A stretch of 64,000 bases of DNA from an uncultured Gammaproteobacteria bacterium (lineage in GTDB: Bacteria; Pseudomonadota; Gammaproteobacteria; Steroidobacterales; XN24): positions 29,218 to 93,217 of the forward strand of contig CALDWW010000064.1 of the NCBI GenBank assembly GCA_937924335.1, written 5' to 3'. This document shows, piece by piece, positions 52,885 through 61,379 of the stretch. The translations under genes were made by a program, and so were the position numbers. A model generated the notes under the pieces. The model had not been told where the DNA came from. It did no database searches and was given only the letters and a program-made list of their open reading frames with translations. How positions within the stretch are numbered: the stretch's first letter is position 1; every line of letters starts with the position of its first letter.

Positions 52885-54177
52885 TCAGTCGTGGGGAGGG
52901 ATATGCGGGCCCGAGACCGGCGGTCCGACACCGGCCTCGGTCGGGTAACCGAGGTCCGTCTCGGGCACCGATGCCTCCAGTTCGGCTGCGTGTGTCCGAT
53001 AAAACCACTTGATCCAGAAGGGCGCCAGTAGAGTCGTGTAGGCGATGACCAGGATCAGCACGTCGTAGATGCCACCTTCGAGCAGGCCGGCATCCTTGCC
53101 GACCGCTGTGAAGACGAGTCCCACCTCACCGCGCGGGACCATGCCCATACCGATGGCGGTCCGCACTGCGGGAGGCTCGCGGATCAGCAGCGCCCCACCG
53201 TATTTTCCGGCGATCGCGGCGACCAGCAGGGTCAACGAAAAGATCCATACGTACGTCGAGCCCCAGTCGATCTGTCGCAGGTCCAGCGACAGGCCCACCT
53301 GGACGAAGAAGATCGGGGTCAGTAGTCGGACGATGGGTTTCATCTGCTGCTTGATGACCTCTGCAAATTCCGGGTCGGCGGAAAGCGCGACGCCGAAGGG
53401 CAGGAAGAAACGTCGCGACAAAGCCAGACCGGCTGCAAACCCGCCCAGCAGTTCCGGCGCCCCCATGAAGTGGGCCAGGGCCGAGAAGAACAACACCAGG
53501 GCGACGATGGCAGTCGGCACGAGCCCGGGGACTCCGCTGGAGGGCTCGAAACGATGGATGAGGTGGGAGATGGCCTTCGCGGCCACCGGCGCCAGCATGA
53601 AGAAGACCGCCATGAACCCGCCGATGCGGGCTGCGTTTGACAGGCTGACGTCGCCGGAGGTCGCGAATTCGTACAGAAGGGCCAATAACAGGACGCCCAG
53701 CACGTCGTCGAGGACTGCTGCACCGAGGATGATCTGTCCTTCCGCGCTATGGCGGCGGCCGAGGTCGGTCAGGACGCGGACCGTGATGCCGATGCTGGTT
53801 GCGGTCAGGGTGCCTCCGAGCACCATGGACGTCAGCAGCGGCAGATCGAAGGTGTAATAACTCAGCCCGAATCCGAATGCGAACGGCAACACGAATCCGC
53901 CCACGGCCACGGTGGTGGCCTTGAGGCCGGCATGCAGCAGGCGGTTGACTTCAGTATCCAGCCCGACCTCGAAGAGCAGCAGGATGATGCCAATTTCGGC
54001 CAGGAAGTGGAGTGTCTCGCTGGGGTCGATGAGGCCGAACAGTGATGGGCCGAGGATGATGCCGGCTGTCAGTTCGCCGATGACCGGTGGCATACCCCAA
54101 TGGACGGCGACCTCGCCGAAGATGCGGGCTGACATGAGGACGAGCGCCAGCTGGAGCAGGAAGACGTGGACCTCCAT
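52885..54177 (-). CDS. CPA2-type cation:proton antiporter (KefB-like)
   Basis: A 430-residue membrane protein with about 12 helices. GMPPVIGELTAGIILGPSLF, ILLLFEVGLDTEVNRLL, ILGAAVLDDVLGVLLLALL and VPRGEVGLVFTAVG are signature segments of PF00999. There is no C-terminal TrkA-N/RCK domain, so it is not a glutathione-gated Kef system. Start ATG at 54177. Divergent from the ArsR/SRPBCC pair. Confidence 0.9.
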   Translation of the reverse strand: MEVHVFLLQLALVLMSARIFGEVAVHWGMPPVIGELTAGIILGPSLFGLIDPSETLHFLAEIGIILLLFEVGLDTEVNRLLHAGLKATTVAVGGFVLPFAFGFGLSYYTFDLPLLTSMVLGGTLTATSIGITVRVLTDLGRRHSAEGQIILGAAVLDDVLGVLLLALLYEFATSGDVSLSNAARIGGFMAVFFMLAPVAAKAISHLIHRFEPSSGVPGLVPTAIVALVLFFSALAHFMGAPELLGGFAAGLALSRRFFLPFGVALSADPEFAEVIKQQMKPIVRLLTPIFFVQVGLSLDLRQIDWGSTYVWIFSLTLLVAAIAGKYGGALLIREPPAVRTAIGMGMVPRGEVGLVFTAVGKDAGLLEGGIYDVLILVIAYTTLLAPFWIKWFYRTHAAELEASVPETDLGYPTEAGVGPPVSGPHIPPHD

Positions 54178-54246
54178 AGCAACACTCTAGCGCCGGCTCC
54201 GGGAAGCGCATTGATCTGGATTAGTTTTATCTAATACGGGTTCTTG

Positions 54247-54276
54247 TTGACAGGCAACCAAAAGGTTGCCTATTAT
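54247..54276 (+). promoter_or_regulatory. Promoter whose spacer is an 18-base palindromic operator
   Basis: A perfect -35 TTGACA (54247-54252) and a strong -10 TATTAT (54271-54276) are separated by exactly 18 bases that form the palindrome GGCAACC-AAAA-GGTTGCC (54253-54270). A dimer bound there would block RNA polymerase. The -10 ends eight bases before the ATG at 54285, so the mRNA is probably leaderless. A second weak repeat, ATTAG-N6-CTAAT, lies at 54220-54235. Confidence 0.8.
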
Positions 54277-54284
54277 TCCGAACC

Positions 54285-54608
54285 ATGGAACGAGTCTTCA
54301 AAGCACTGGCGGACGGCACCCGACGAAGGATCCTCGATCGGCTTTTCGATACCGACAGCCTGAGTCTCGGCGAGCTGTGCAGCGGGTTGGAGATGTCCCG
54401 CCAGGCGGTCTCCAAGCATCTCGGCATCCTGGAGACGGCCGGGCTGGTAGTGGCGGTGAGACGCGGGCGGGAGAAGAGGCACTTTCTCAATCCGGTGCCG
54501 ATCCAGCAGATCGGTGACCGATGGATAGCCAAATATGCGCGGAAACAGGCACGCGCCATTACAGCCCTCAAAGGGGCCCTGGAGGAGGGGAGTCATGATG
54601 CATCCTGA
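54285..54608 (+). CDS. ArsR-family winged-helix repressor (SRPBCC-linked type)
   Basis: A 107-residue regulator: VFKALADGTRRRILDRLFDT, recognition helix MSRQAVSKHLGILETAGLVV, wing VRRGREKRHFLNPVPIQQI. This subgroup is nearly always encoded next to an AHSA1/SRPBCC protein, as here, with which it overlaps by 14 bases. It likely binds the palindrome in its own promoter. No metal-binding Cys pair is present. Confidence 0.92.
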   Translation: MERVFKALADGTRRRILDRLFDTDSLSLGELCSGLEMSRQAVSKHLGILETAGLVVAVRRGREKRHFLNPVPIQQIGDRWIAKYARKQARAITALKGALEEGSHDAS

Positions 54609-55065
54609 ACACATCTACCAGACCTACATACGAACCACACCGCAACGTCTCTGGGAGGCGATTACGTCGCCGGAGTTCACCCGTCAGTATTTCCACTGCA
54701 TGCACATCGATTGCGACTGGCAACCCGGATCGGAGGTCAAGTTCCGCTATGACGACGGGCGGGTCGGCTGCGAGGGCACACTGCTGGATTGTGTGCCACC
54801 CAGGTTGCTGCGCTACACGTGGCGATTCCTGTTCGACGAAGAACTGGCCAGGGAGCGGCCATCAACCGTCACATTCGAGATCGAGCCCAGCGGCGAGAAC
54901 TGCCGGCTCCGTGTTACCCATAATGACTTCGACGCCGACAGCAAGGTGTTCCCAATGATCAGCGAGGGCTGGTCCGAGGTCATCTCCAGCCTGAAATCTC
55001 TCCTGGAGACAGGCGCGGCGTTAGAGGTGGCCGGCAACACCGAGGCATCTCGTGGGGCCGCTTGA
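54595..55065 (+). CDS. SRPBCC (AHSA1-like) small-ligand-binding protein
   Basis: A 156-residue START/Bet v1-fold protein: YIRTTPQRLWEAITSPEFTR, WQPGSEVKFRYDDG, TFEIEPSGENCRLRVTHNDF, SEGWSEVISSLKSLLETG. Members bind a hydrophobic ligand; this type is paired with the ArsR repressor upstream and may signal to it. The start at 54595 lies inside the repressor gene with GGAGGGGAG just before it; frame open from 54535. Confidence 0.88.
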   Translation: MMHPEHIYQTYIRTTPQRLWEAITSPEFTRQYFHCMHIDCDWQPGSEVKFRYDDGRVGCEGTLLDCVPPRLLRYTWRFLFDEELARERPSTVTFEIEPSGENCRLRVTHNDFDADSKVFPMISEGWSEVISSLKSLLETGAALEVAGNTEASRGAA

Positions 55066-55131
55066 GACAGTCGGCAGCGAGCCTTCCACAGCGATTGAGT
55101 TGGTGGATCGCGCCGACCGCTGACGGTGGCG

Positions 55132-55800
55132 CTAGCGCCTGAGGGCATAACGGAGTTCTATGCCACCGGGCCTGGGTACTAACTGCAGGTTTCTGCCCAG
55201 TGCCCGTTTTATGAAGCGTCGCTCATAGTCACGCAAGTCGCGACGCGGTTGTTCGGGAAGGCTGAGGAGCACGGCCTCGCCACCGGCGATGCCCATCAGG
55301 GTAAACGGCAGGACGTCACCGGAGTCTCCGAAAGCCCAGACGAGTCCGCCGAAGGCCAGGTTGACGACGATATTGCGGAGATGGCGGGCCGGGCGTCGTT
55401 TCGACGCAGTGCGACGGGCGCTGTCCCGCAGGGTCGCCTCCGCGATCGCGAGACGATCTCTTGGACTGGTTCCCGGGATGGCGCGGACAGGATCGGCGCC
55501 ACGGGCACCCGGATGTGGCCGGAGCATCAGCAGGCCGGTCGCCGTCGCCGCCCTGAGAGCGCCGATGGTGTTGAGGGCGCGGTCGTCGTCGTTGTCCGCA
55601 TCCAGTGCCATAGCGGTGTAGGCGACCGTTGCCGCGCCGTAAACGGTGGTCCAGCCGTTTTGCCAAAATTCCACGGCATCGCGGCTGGCGTCCAGGCGCT
55701 CTTCAATGAAGGCGAGCTTCTCATCGTAGATCTCGTCTGCAACAACCTGAGCACCCGGCCAGGTGGCGACGAACAGCACGAATACCGATATCCAGCGCAT
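55132..55800 (-). CDS. Exported or membrane protein, unknown
   Basis: A 222-residue protein with a signal peptide (MRWISVFVLFVATWPGAQVVA) and two further hydrophobic segments (about 48-66 TTVYGAATVAYTAMAL and 147-180 VVNLAFGGLVWAFGDSGDVL). The rest is helical and Arg-rich. I recognise no family. Monocistronic, convergent with the SRPBCC gene. Confidence 0.65.
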   Translation of the reverse strand: MRWISVFVLFVATWPGAQVVADEIYDEKLAFIEERLDASRDAVEFWQNGWTTVYGAATVAYTAMALDADNDDDRALNTIGALRAATATGLLMLRPHPGARGADPVRAIPGTSPRDRLAIAEATLRDSARRTASKRRPARHLRNIVVNLAFGGLVWAFGDSGDVLPFTLMGIAGGEAVLLSLPEQPRRDLRDYERRFIKRALGRNLQLVPRPGGIELRYALRR

Positions 55801-55868
55801 CTGCTGACGACTCTCCTTGATCGAGCAGGCCCTCTGGGGGCCCGCAGAGTCTACTCTGGCACGCCCGG

Positions 55869-56354
55869 TCAGTCCGAGGATTTACAGTGCGGTCCCAGGT
55901 TGTCGGTCAGTTCGCGGACCCTACCGGCTTCACCGGGCAGGGAAGGGGTTCCACCGTCGAAGATCACGCTCCATGTTCCTTCGGCGTCCTTGCGCCAGAC
56001 GGAGAAGAATCTGCCCACGGACACGATCTCTGCGCCGGCCTCGTCCCTGGAGAGGATCTCGTAGGGGCCCTGGCTAAGGGCCAGATCACCCGTCTCTGCC
56101 ACCTCTACGCTGTCCGGGGCCCATCGGATCGTCGGTCCGGTTTCCGAGAAGAACACGCTCCAGCCTTCGACAATCTGATCGCGTCCTCGCAGGACGCTAC
56201 TGCCGGTGAAGCGTGCGTCTTGATGGACAAAGCCGGAGAAAGAACCGAGATCGCGCTGTTCAGCGGCATGGCTGAACGCCAGTTCGCTGCAGCGAACGTC
56301 GTCTTCTGGCGTCACGGTGGCCGCAAGCATGGCCAGCAGGAGGGTCTTGATCAC
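55869..56354 (-). CDS. DUF4440/SnoaL-like NTF2-fold protein, exported
   Basis: A 161-residue protein: short hydrophobic N-terminus (VIKTLLLAMLAATVTP), then an NTF2-like fold (SELAFSHAAEQRDLGSFSGF, LRGRDQIVEGWSVFF, EIVSVGRFFSVWRKDAEGTW). Such proteins are small binding proteins or isomerase-like domains of unknown substrate. GTG at 56354 has GGAG six bases upstream; the frame extends to 56381. Divergent from the hydrolase at 56537. Confidence 0.75.
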   Translation of the reverse strand: MIKTLLLAMLAATVTPEDDVRCSELAFSHAAEQRDLGSFSGFVHQDARFTGSSVLRGRDQIVEGWSVFFSETGPTIRWAPDSVEVAETGDLALSQGPYEILSRDEAGAEIVSVGRFFSVWRKDAEGTWSVIFDGGTPSLPGEAGRVRELTDNLGPHCKSSD

Positions 56355-56536
56355 GATGGTCTCCGTCGATGCGATGCCCAAGTAGACAACAGACTGCCAT
56401 CCTCACTCAACGGTTGCTGGCGCCGGTCGCGGCGGACCGAAAGAAACCTCCGAGCGCTCGACCATCCGGCCAGCATGCCGGTCCGCCCGTGGCAGCCGGT
56501 TGCACCGCATGCGGAGCACCCTCAAGATAGCCATCC

Positions 56537-58009
56537 ATGATAGGCCCCGGCAGCCGCGTTATTCCCCTCCCGATCATTATCTTGTGCGTTCTGATCGCGA
56601 TGCCCGGCGTGGCTCTGTCAGTCTCTCTCGAGGAATGCAGGATCAGCGACTCGGCGGGCATACACAGCATCGCCGCCCGCTGCGGTCATGTCGGAGTGCC
56701 GGAGGATCATGCTGATCCGGGTGGCGACCAGATCGACCTGTTCGTGGCTGTCGTTCCGGCATTGACGCGAAGGCCGGCGGAGTCCGCATTGACGGTCATC
56801 GCGGGTGGGCCAGGCGCCGCTTCGACGGAGTTCTATGTCGGTTATCGCCCGGCCTTCGGTCGCGTCAACCGTGACAGGGACGTCGTGCTGGTGGATCAGC
56901 GAGGTACCGGTCGAAGTCATCGGCTCGATTGTCAGGTGCCCGAGGAAATCGGTACCCGTGACTGGTCGGTCGCTACAGCGCGTGACAGCGCTGCCGAGTG
57001 TCTCGCCGGGCTTCCCGGGGATCCGCGGTTCTACAACACGTCTGCGGCAGTCCGTGACCTTGAGGCGGTGCGGCTGGCGTTGGGTTACCCGGCCCTGGAC
57101 ATTTACGGGGCATCCTATGGCACTCGTGTGGCCAGTCACTACCTGCGCCGCTATCCGGACAGTACCCGCAGCGTGATCCTGGATGGTAGCCTGCCACCCG
57201 ACGAGGTACTTGGCCCGCGCATCGCGTTGGACGCGCAAGCGGCTCTCGAATGGATATTCGACCGCTGCGCGAGTGATGACGATTGCGCCCGAAGTTTTCC
57301 GGATCTCGCCGCGAGATTCGCGACCCTGCGGGCTGAACTGCGACAGCAGATGATCCGGGTCCGCCTGCCCGATCCGACGGCAGGCGATCCTTCATCCGTA
57401 GATCTCGGCTCACTGGAACTCGCCGCGGCGATCCGGATGCTCAGTTACCGGTCCGAGACGGCGGCACTGATTCCGCTCCTGATCGACTCGGCGTCACGGG
57501 GCAACCCTGCACCTCTTGCCGCTCAGGCGCAGATGATCGTCGCAGACCTCGGCAGCGCGCTCAGCCATGGCATGCACAACAGTGTGGTCTGTAGCGAAGA
57601 CGTGCCGTACTTTTCGGATCTGGTCATCGACAGACAGGCACTCCAGGCGACCTACATGGGCACAGATCAGGTCGATGTGCTCGAGGCTGTCTGCGCGATC
57701 TGGCCGGCCGGGCCGGTCGATGCGGATCTGCGTGAGCCGATATCCGCTGAGGTCCCCGTCCTGTTGATCTCGGGCGAGGCAGACCCGGTGACGCCGCCGG
57801 ACAACGGTCGGCGGTTCGCATCCGAGTTGCCCCTGGCTCGACACCTCGTCGTCGCAGGACAGGGCCACGGTGTCTCTCATGTGGGCTGCATGCCGCGGCT
57901 GATCGCTGAATTCGTAGACGGCACCGATCTCGATGCGCTGGACGCCGCTTGTCTCGACAAGCAGGGGCCGTCGCCATTCTTCCTCGATTTCTCCGGGCCG
58001 GGTCCGTGA
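56537..58009 (+). CDS. Secreted TAP-like peptidase/alpha-beta hydrolase (S33)
   Basis: A 490-residue protein with an N-terminal signal (about 7-28). Oxyanion loop GGPG (90-93), VDQRGTGRS (119-126), nucleophile elbow IYGASYGT (Ser193), Asp in SGEADPVTPP and His in GQGHGVSH, plus the C-terminal TAP-like extension with paired Cys. Relatives are tripeptidyl or prolyl aminopeptidases acting outside the cytoplasm. Ten bases upstream of an ABC exporter. Confidence 0.9.
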   Translation: MIGPGSRVIPLPIIILCVLIAMPGVALSVSLEECRISDSAGIHSIAARCGHVGVPEDHADPGGDQIDLFVAVVPALTRRPAESALTVIAGGPGAASTEFYVGYRPAFGRVNRDRDVVLVDQRGTGRSHRLDCQVPEEIGTRDWSVATARDSAAECLAGLPGDPRFYNTSAAVRDLEAVRLALGYPALDIYGASYGTRVASHYLRRYPDSTRSVILDGSLPPDEVLGPRIALDAQAALEWIFDRCASDDDCARSFPDLAARFATLRAELRQQMIRVRLPDPTAGDPSSVDLGSLELAAAIRMLSYRSETAALIPLLIDSASRGNPAPLAAQAQMIVADLGSALSHGMHNSVVCSEDVPYFSDLVIDRQALQATYMGTDQVDVLEAVCAIWPAGPVDADLREPISAEVPVLLISGEADPVTPPDNGRRFASELPLARHLVVAGQGHGVSHVGCMPRLIAEFVDGTDLDALDAACLDKQGPSPFFLDFSGPGP

Positions 58010-58019
58010 CGGTGCAGCC

Positions 58020-58751
58020 ATGATCGAGGTACACGCCATCTCGAAGCGGTTCGGCCAGGTGCGGGCGCTGGAGAGCGCCTCGTTCTCCTGTGCGGACGGC
58101 AAGATCACCGGTCTGCTCGGGCCCAACGGGGCAGGCAAATCAACAGCGCTGCGTATCCTCTACACGGTCATCCGTGCAGATTCGGGAAGCGCCACGATCG
58201 ACGGACTCGATGTCCACAAGGACAGTTTGCGGGTCCGGGAGAGGATCGGTGTCCTGTCTGACGGCGCCGGGCTCTACCCGAACCTGAGTGCTCGTGAGAA
58301 CGTCGCGTACTTCGGACGGCTCCACGGCCTGAGCGGTCGGGAACTCGATGCGCGGATCGATCAGCTCGTCGAACTGCTGGACATCACCGGCTTCGCGGAT
58401 CGGCGCGCGAAGGGCTTCTCTCACGGACAAAGAACCAAGGTGGCGCTGGCCCGCGCACTCGTGCACCGGCCGCCCAACCTGTTGCTGGACGAACCGAGCA
58501 ACGGGCTCGATGTCATGGCGACCCGCTCCCTGCGAGACCTGTTGCGCCGGGTTCGGGCGATGGGTGTGTGCGTGCTGTTCTCGAGTCACGTGATGCAGGA
58601 GGTCGCGGCCCTGTGCGATGAGATCGTCATCATCGACAACGGACATGTCGCCGCCAGCGGCACACCTGACGGGTTGCGCGCCGCTTCAGGCAAGGACTCT
58701 CTGGAGGATGCCTTTGTCTCCGTACTGGGTAGCGGAGAGGGGCTGGCATGA
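58020..58751 (+). CDS. natA: ABC exporter ATPase (NatA-like)
   Basis: A 243-residue ATPase: Walker A GPNGAGKS (34-41), signature FSHGQ (133-137, variant of LSGGQ typical of the NatA group), Walker B LLLDEP (154-159), H-loop His190. Relatives power Na+ or drug export with a NatB permease, encoded next with ATGA overlap. Start at 58020; the frame extends into the preceding gene. Confidence 0.9.
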   Translation: MIEVHAISKRFGQVRALESASFSCADGKITGLLGPNGAGKSTALRILYTVIRADSGSATIDGLDVHKDSLRVRERIGVLSDGAGLYPNLSARENVAYFGRLHGLSGRELDARIDQLVELLDITGFADRRAKGFSHGQRTKVALARALVHRPPNLLLDEPSNGLDVMATRSLRDLLRRVRAMGVCVLFSSHVMQEVAALCDEIVIIDNGHVAASGTPDGLRAASGKDSLEDAFVSVLGSGEGLA

Positions 58752-59929
58752 CGCGACGGCTCGCTGTCGTGTTCCGGAAAGAGATCCTGGATAACTTCCG
58801 GGATCGCCGCAGCCTGACATCCGCCATGCTCTTCGGTCCGCTGTTCGGGCCCGTCCTGTTTGCGGTCATGATCTCCTTCGCGCTGGACCGGGTCGTCTCG
58901 AGCGAGGATGCGCTCGTCCGCGTGGCCGTGATTGGGGCCGAGCACGCCCCCAACCTTGTAGAGCACCTGCGGCGCTCCAATGCGGACATCGTGCCGATGG
59001 ATGTCGACCTGGAGCAGGCCCGCAAGATGGTTGCGGCGGGTCTCGAGGACGTCGTCCTGTTCATCCCGGTGACATTCGGAGAGGAATTCGCCGCTGGGCG
59101 GCCGGCGGTCCTGCAGCTCGTCTCGGACAGTGCCAACAGTGCGGCTGAGGAGGGTGTGCGGCGGATCCGCCTGATGCTCGGCGCCTACGCCGGCAGGATC
59201 GGTTCCATGCGCCTGCAGGCCAGGGGGGTCAGTCCCGCCGTCACGATCCCGATAGCGATCGATGAAGTGGATGTGTCGACGCCGGCCGGTCGCTCTGTCC
59301 TGTTGCTGGGCATGATGACGTATTTCATCATTTTCTCGATGCTCATGGGCGGGCTCTACCTGGCCATCGACAGCACGGCCGGAGAGCGCGAGAGGGGATC
59401 GCTGGAGCCGCTGTTGACGCTGCCTGTGTCGAGAGCGGTCCTGATCGTCGGGAAAATACTGGCGACCGCCACCTACATGATCACGGCCCTGGCGCTGACG
59501 CTGTTCGTGTTCGCCGTCGTCCTGACCCAGGTTCCGCTCGAGGACCTGGGCATGACGAGTAATTTCGGTCCCGGGACCGCGTTACGGATATTCATCCTCA
59601 TGCTGCCTTTCGCCCTGCTGGGCGCTGCGCTCATGACCTGCGTGGCGTCCTTCACCAGGAGTTACAAGGAGGCGCAGACCTATCTGACCGTCGTCCTCCT
59701 GGTACCGACCCTGCCCATCCTGTTCGCCGCCCTGAACACGGTGCGTCCGTCTACCGCCCTGATGCTGGTCCCAAGCCTCAGCCAACACCTGGTCATCACC
59801 GGCCTGATGAAGGCCGAGACTGTGCCGATCTCTTATCTTCTGATCTCATTTATCAGCACACTCGTCCTCGGCTTGCTGCTGACGGGTCTCGCGATCCGTC
59901 TATACCAGCGCGAGAGTCTTCTCGGCTGA
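58748..59929 (+). CDS. natB: ABC-2 type permease (NatB-like)
   Basis: A 393-residue permease with one N-terminal helix, a large extracytoplasmic loop (about 50-185) and a C-terminal block of five to six helices (LLLGMMTYFIIFSMLMGGLY, ERERGSLEPLLTLPVSRAVL, LPILFAALNTVRPSTALML). ERERGSLE is the ABC-2 coupling motif. Works with the upstream ATPase. The operon (peptidase, ATPase, permease) may export or process a peptide or Na+; substrate not known. Confidence 0.9.
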   Translation: MTRRLAVVFRKEILDNFRDRRSLTSAMLFGPLFGPVLFAVMISFALDRVVSSEDALVRVAVIGAEHAPNLVEHLRRSNADIVPMDVDLEQARKMVAAGLEDVVLFIPVTFGEEFAAGRPAVLQLVSDSANSAAEEGVRRIRLMLGAYAGRIGSMRLQARGVSPAVTIPIAIDEVDVSTPAGRSVLLLGMMTYFIIFSMLMGGLYLAIDSTAGERERGSLEPLLTLPVSRAVLIVGKILATATYMITALALTLFVFAVVLTQVPLEDLGMTSNFGPGTALRIFILMLPFALLGAALMTCVASFTRSYKEAQTYLTVVLLVPTLPILFAALNTVRPSTALMLVPSLSQHLVITGLMKAETVPISYLLISFISTLVLGLLLTGLAIRLYQRESLLG

Positions 59930-60158
59930 TCCGGGCGTGCCGGCTGCTGGAGGCGGGAAAAGTGTGCCGGTGGATTTGCCGCGCGCGGCTCCCAACAGCG
60001 CAACAATTCAGTAAAATAGGGGGCGGCACTATTGGCAGTCACCTGATCGTCCGCCGAACGTCGCAAATGTACCGGCAGGCCGGGACCTGAAGCACGCGCC
60101 GGACGCCCGGCCCATACGGACGGGGAAGGAAACTTTTTTTGTCTTCGAGCGAATCTCT

Positions 60159-60905
60159 ATGCAATACCTGAATTCAGAGCTGATCCGGAGTATCGACGCG
60201 CAGGCGTTCAGGAGTGCTTATCCCTATCCATGGATGAATCCTCAGGGATTCCTGACCAGGGAGGGCTTCGCCGAGCTCGTGGCCAATATGCCTGAGGTAG
60301 AGTCGTTCAATTCGTTCTTCGGCAAGCAGAGGAAGTACGGCCAGCGCAGTCACGATCGCTATGTGCTGGAGTACACCGACGATGTCCGGATCCCGGAGCC
60401 CTGGCAGACATTCATCGAGGAGCTGAAAGGTCAGGAATATCGCGATCTGATACGCCAGTTGCTTGGGCGGGGCCACTTCCGGCTGCGGTTTCACTGGCAC
60501 TACACGCCCGACGGCTGTTCCGTGTCACCACATTGCGATTCCCGCGGCAAGCTGGGTTCGCAGATTTTCTACATGAATTCAGCCGACGAGTGGGATGCGT
60601 CCTGGGGCGGCGAGACCGTGGTGCTTGACGACCACGGGCGGTTCGATCTGGAGTCCGGCCCCGGGTTCGATGACTTCGACGCGGCTTTCCCGGCGGAAAC
60701 CATGAACAATCGCAGCCTGATCTTCGGTCGTCGGGGTAATTCCTGGCATGGAGTGCGCCCTATCCATTGCCCCGAAGGTGCACTGCGAAAGGTGTTCATC
60801 GTCGTCTACGAGGACGTTGATCCAAGGAAGTTGTTCGTCAAAAAGGTCAAGCGTTTCCTGAAGGGTAAGCCGCTCGTCACCGAGCGCGAGCGGGCCATGT
60901 ACTAG
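60159..60905 (+). CDS. 2OG-Fe(II) oxygenase family protein (prolyl-4-hydroxylase-like fold)
   Basis: A 248-residue cytoplasmic protein. Iron ligands are visible as His125-x-Asp127 (VSPHCDSRG) and His197 (NSWHGVRPI), with Arg210 (GALRKVFIVVY) placed to bind 2-oxoglutarate. The basic C-terminus (KKVKRFLKGKPL) may bind nucleic acid or acidic partners. Monocistronic; a promoter-like region lies at 59930-60158. Substrate unknown. Confidence 0.85.
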   Translation: MQYLNSELIRSIDAQAFRSAYPYPWMNPQGFLTREGFAELVANMPEVESFNSFFGKQRKYGQRSHDRYVLEYTDDVRIPEPWQTFIEELKGQEYRDLIRQLLGRGHFRLRFHWHYTPDGCSVSPHCDSRGKLGSQIFYMNSADEWDASWGGETVVLDDHGRFDLESGPGFDDFDAAFPAETMNNRSLIFGRRGNSWHGVRPIHCPEGALRKVFIVVYEDVDPRKLFVKKVKRFLKGKPLVTERERAMY

Positions 60906-61120
60906 ACCCGACGCGGGGCCTTAAAGCCTCTTATAATCAATACGATACACCCTTCGACCCGACATCATCTCCAGCGGTTGACGCGGCGTTGTCGGCGTCC
61001 GCCACTGCAGTCATTCCCCGACGGGATTCGCGACTTTTCACGGTCGCGCCCGGCCTGATACGGCAGCCGGGACCATCGCCGTGGCGGACCGTCCAGCGGG
61101 TTCGCGAGGCGAGTCACTCA

Positions 61121-61140
61121 TATAAGGAAGACTCCTTATA
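61121..61140. promoter_or_regulatory. Perfect palindrome TATAAGGA-N4-TCCTTATA
   Basis: 8-bp arms with a 4-base centre, 31 bases upstream of the FNR-type site. Could bind a second regulator dimer or be an upstream element; read as RNA it would be a weak hairpin without U-tract. Confidence 0.5.
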
Positions 61141-61151
61141 CGGGCCCGAAA

Positions 61152-61165
61152 TTGACCTCAATCAA
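61152..61165 (+). promoter_or_regulatory. FNR-type box of the octaheme cytochrome
   Basis: TTGACCTCAATCAA matches the FNR consensus TTGAT-N4-ATCAA at 9 of 10 positions. A -10-like TGCAAT (61192-61197) would put the transcription start near 61204 and the box at about -45, close to the class II position. It fits anaerobic expression of the cytochrome. Confidence 0.65.
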
Positions 61166-61203
61166 TGATTACCCCGTTGCGTTGCGGAAAATGCAATAGC
61201 AAT

Positions 61204-61223
61204 CACTAATGTAGTGGTCACTA
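61204..61223. promoter_or_regulatory. TAGTG/CACTA half-site cluster
   Basis: CACTA (61204-61208), TAGTG (61212-61216) and CACTA (61219-61223). The first pair forms a perfect inverted repeat with a 3-base spacer, ATCACTA-N2-GTAGTG in the same form as at 653-667. It overlaps the predicted transcription start, suggesting repression. Confidence 0.5.
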
Positions 61224-61379
61224 ATTAAGAATCAGTTGTATTTGCTCGGCAGCCCATGAAGCTCGCACGCAACGAATCCACGCTCGGGAAACGCCCTTCC
61301 GAGCCGAATACGGCGGATCGGTCTGGAGACCTTGCCGGTCGGCCATCTCACGCATACACACAACCTAGGAGCAGTCACG

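Larger units (their letters stand above)
60906..61379. other. Long regulatory region before the octaheme cytochrome
   Basis: No gene is supported in these 474 bases. The left half is GC-rich with small hairpins (e.g. GCGAC-N8-GTCGC near 61030). The right half contains three ordered regulatory signatures, listed separately: a perfect palindrome (61121-61140), an FNR-type site (61152-61165) and a TAGTG/CACTA cluster (61204-61223). Confidence 0.6.

Noticed and set aside
54211..54224. TTGATCTGGATTAG as a further FNR site
   Set aside because: Only one half matches well (TTGAT); the other half fits 3 of 5, and the flanking genes have their own well-defined promoter.
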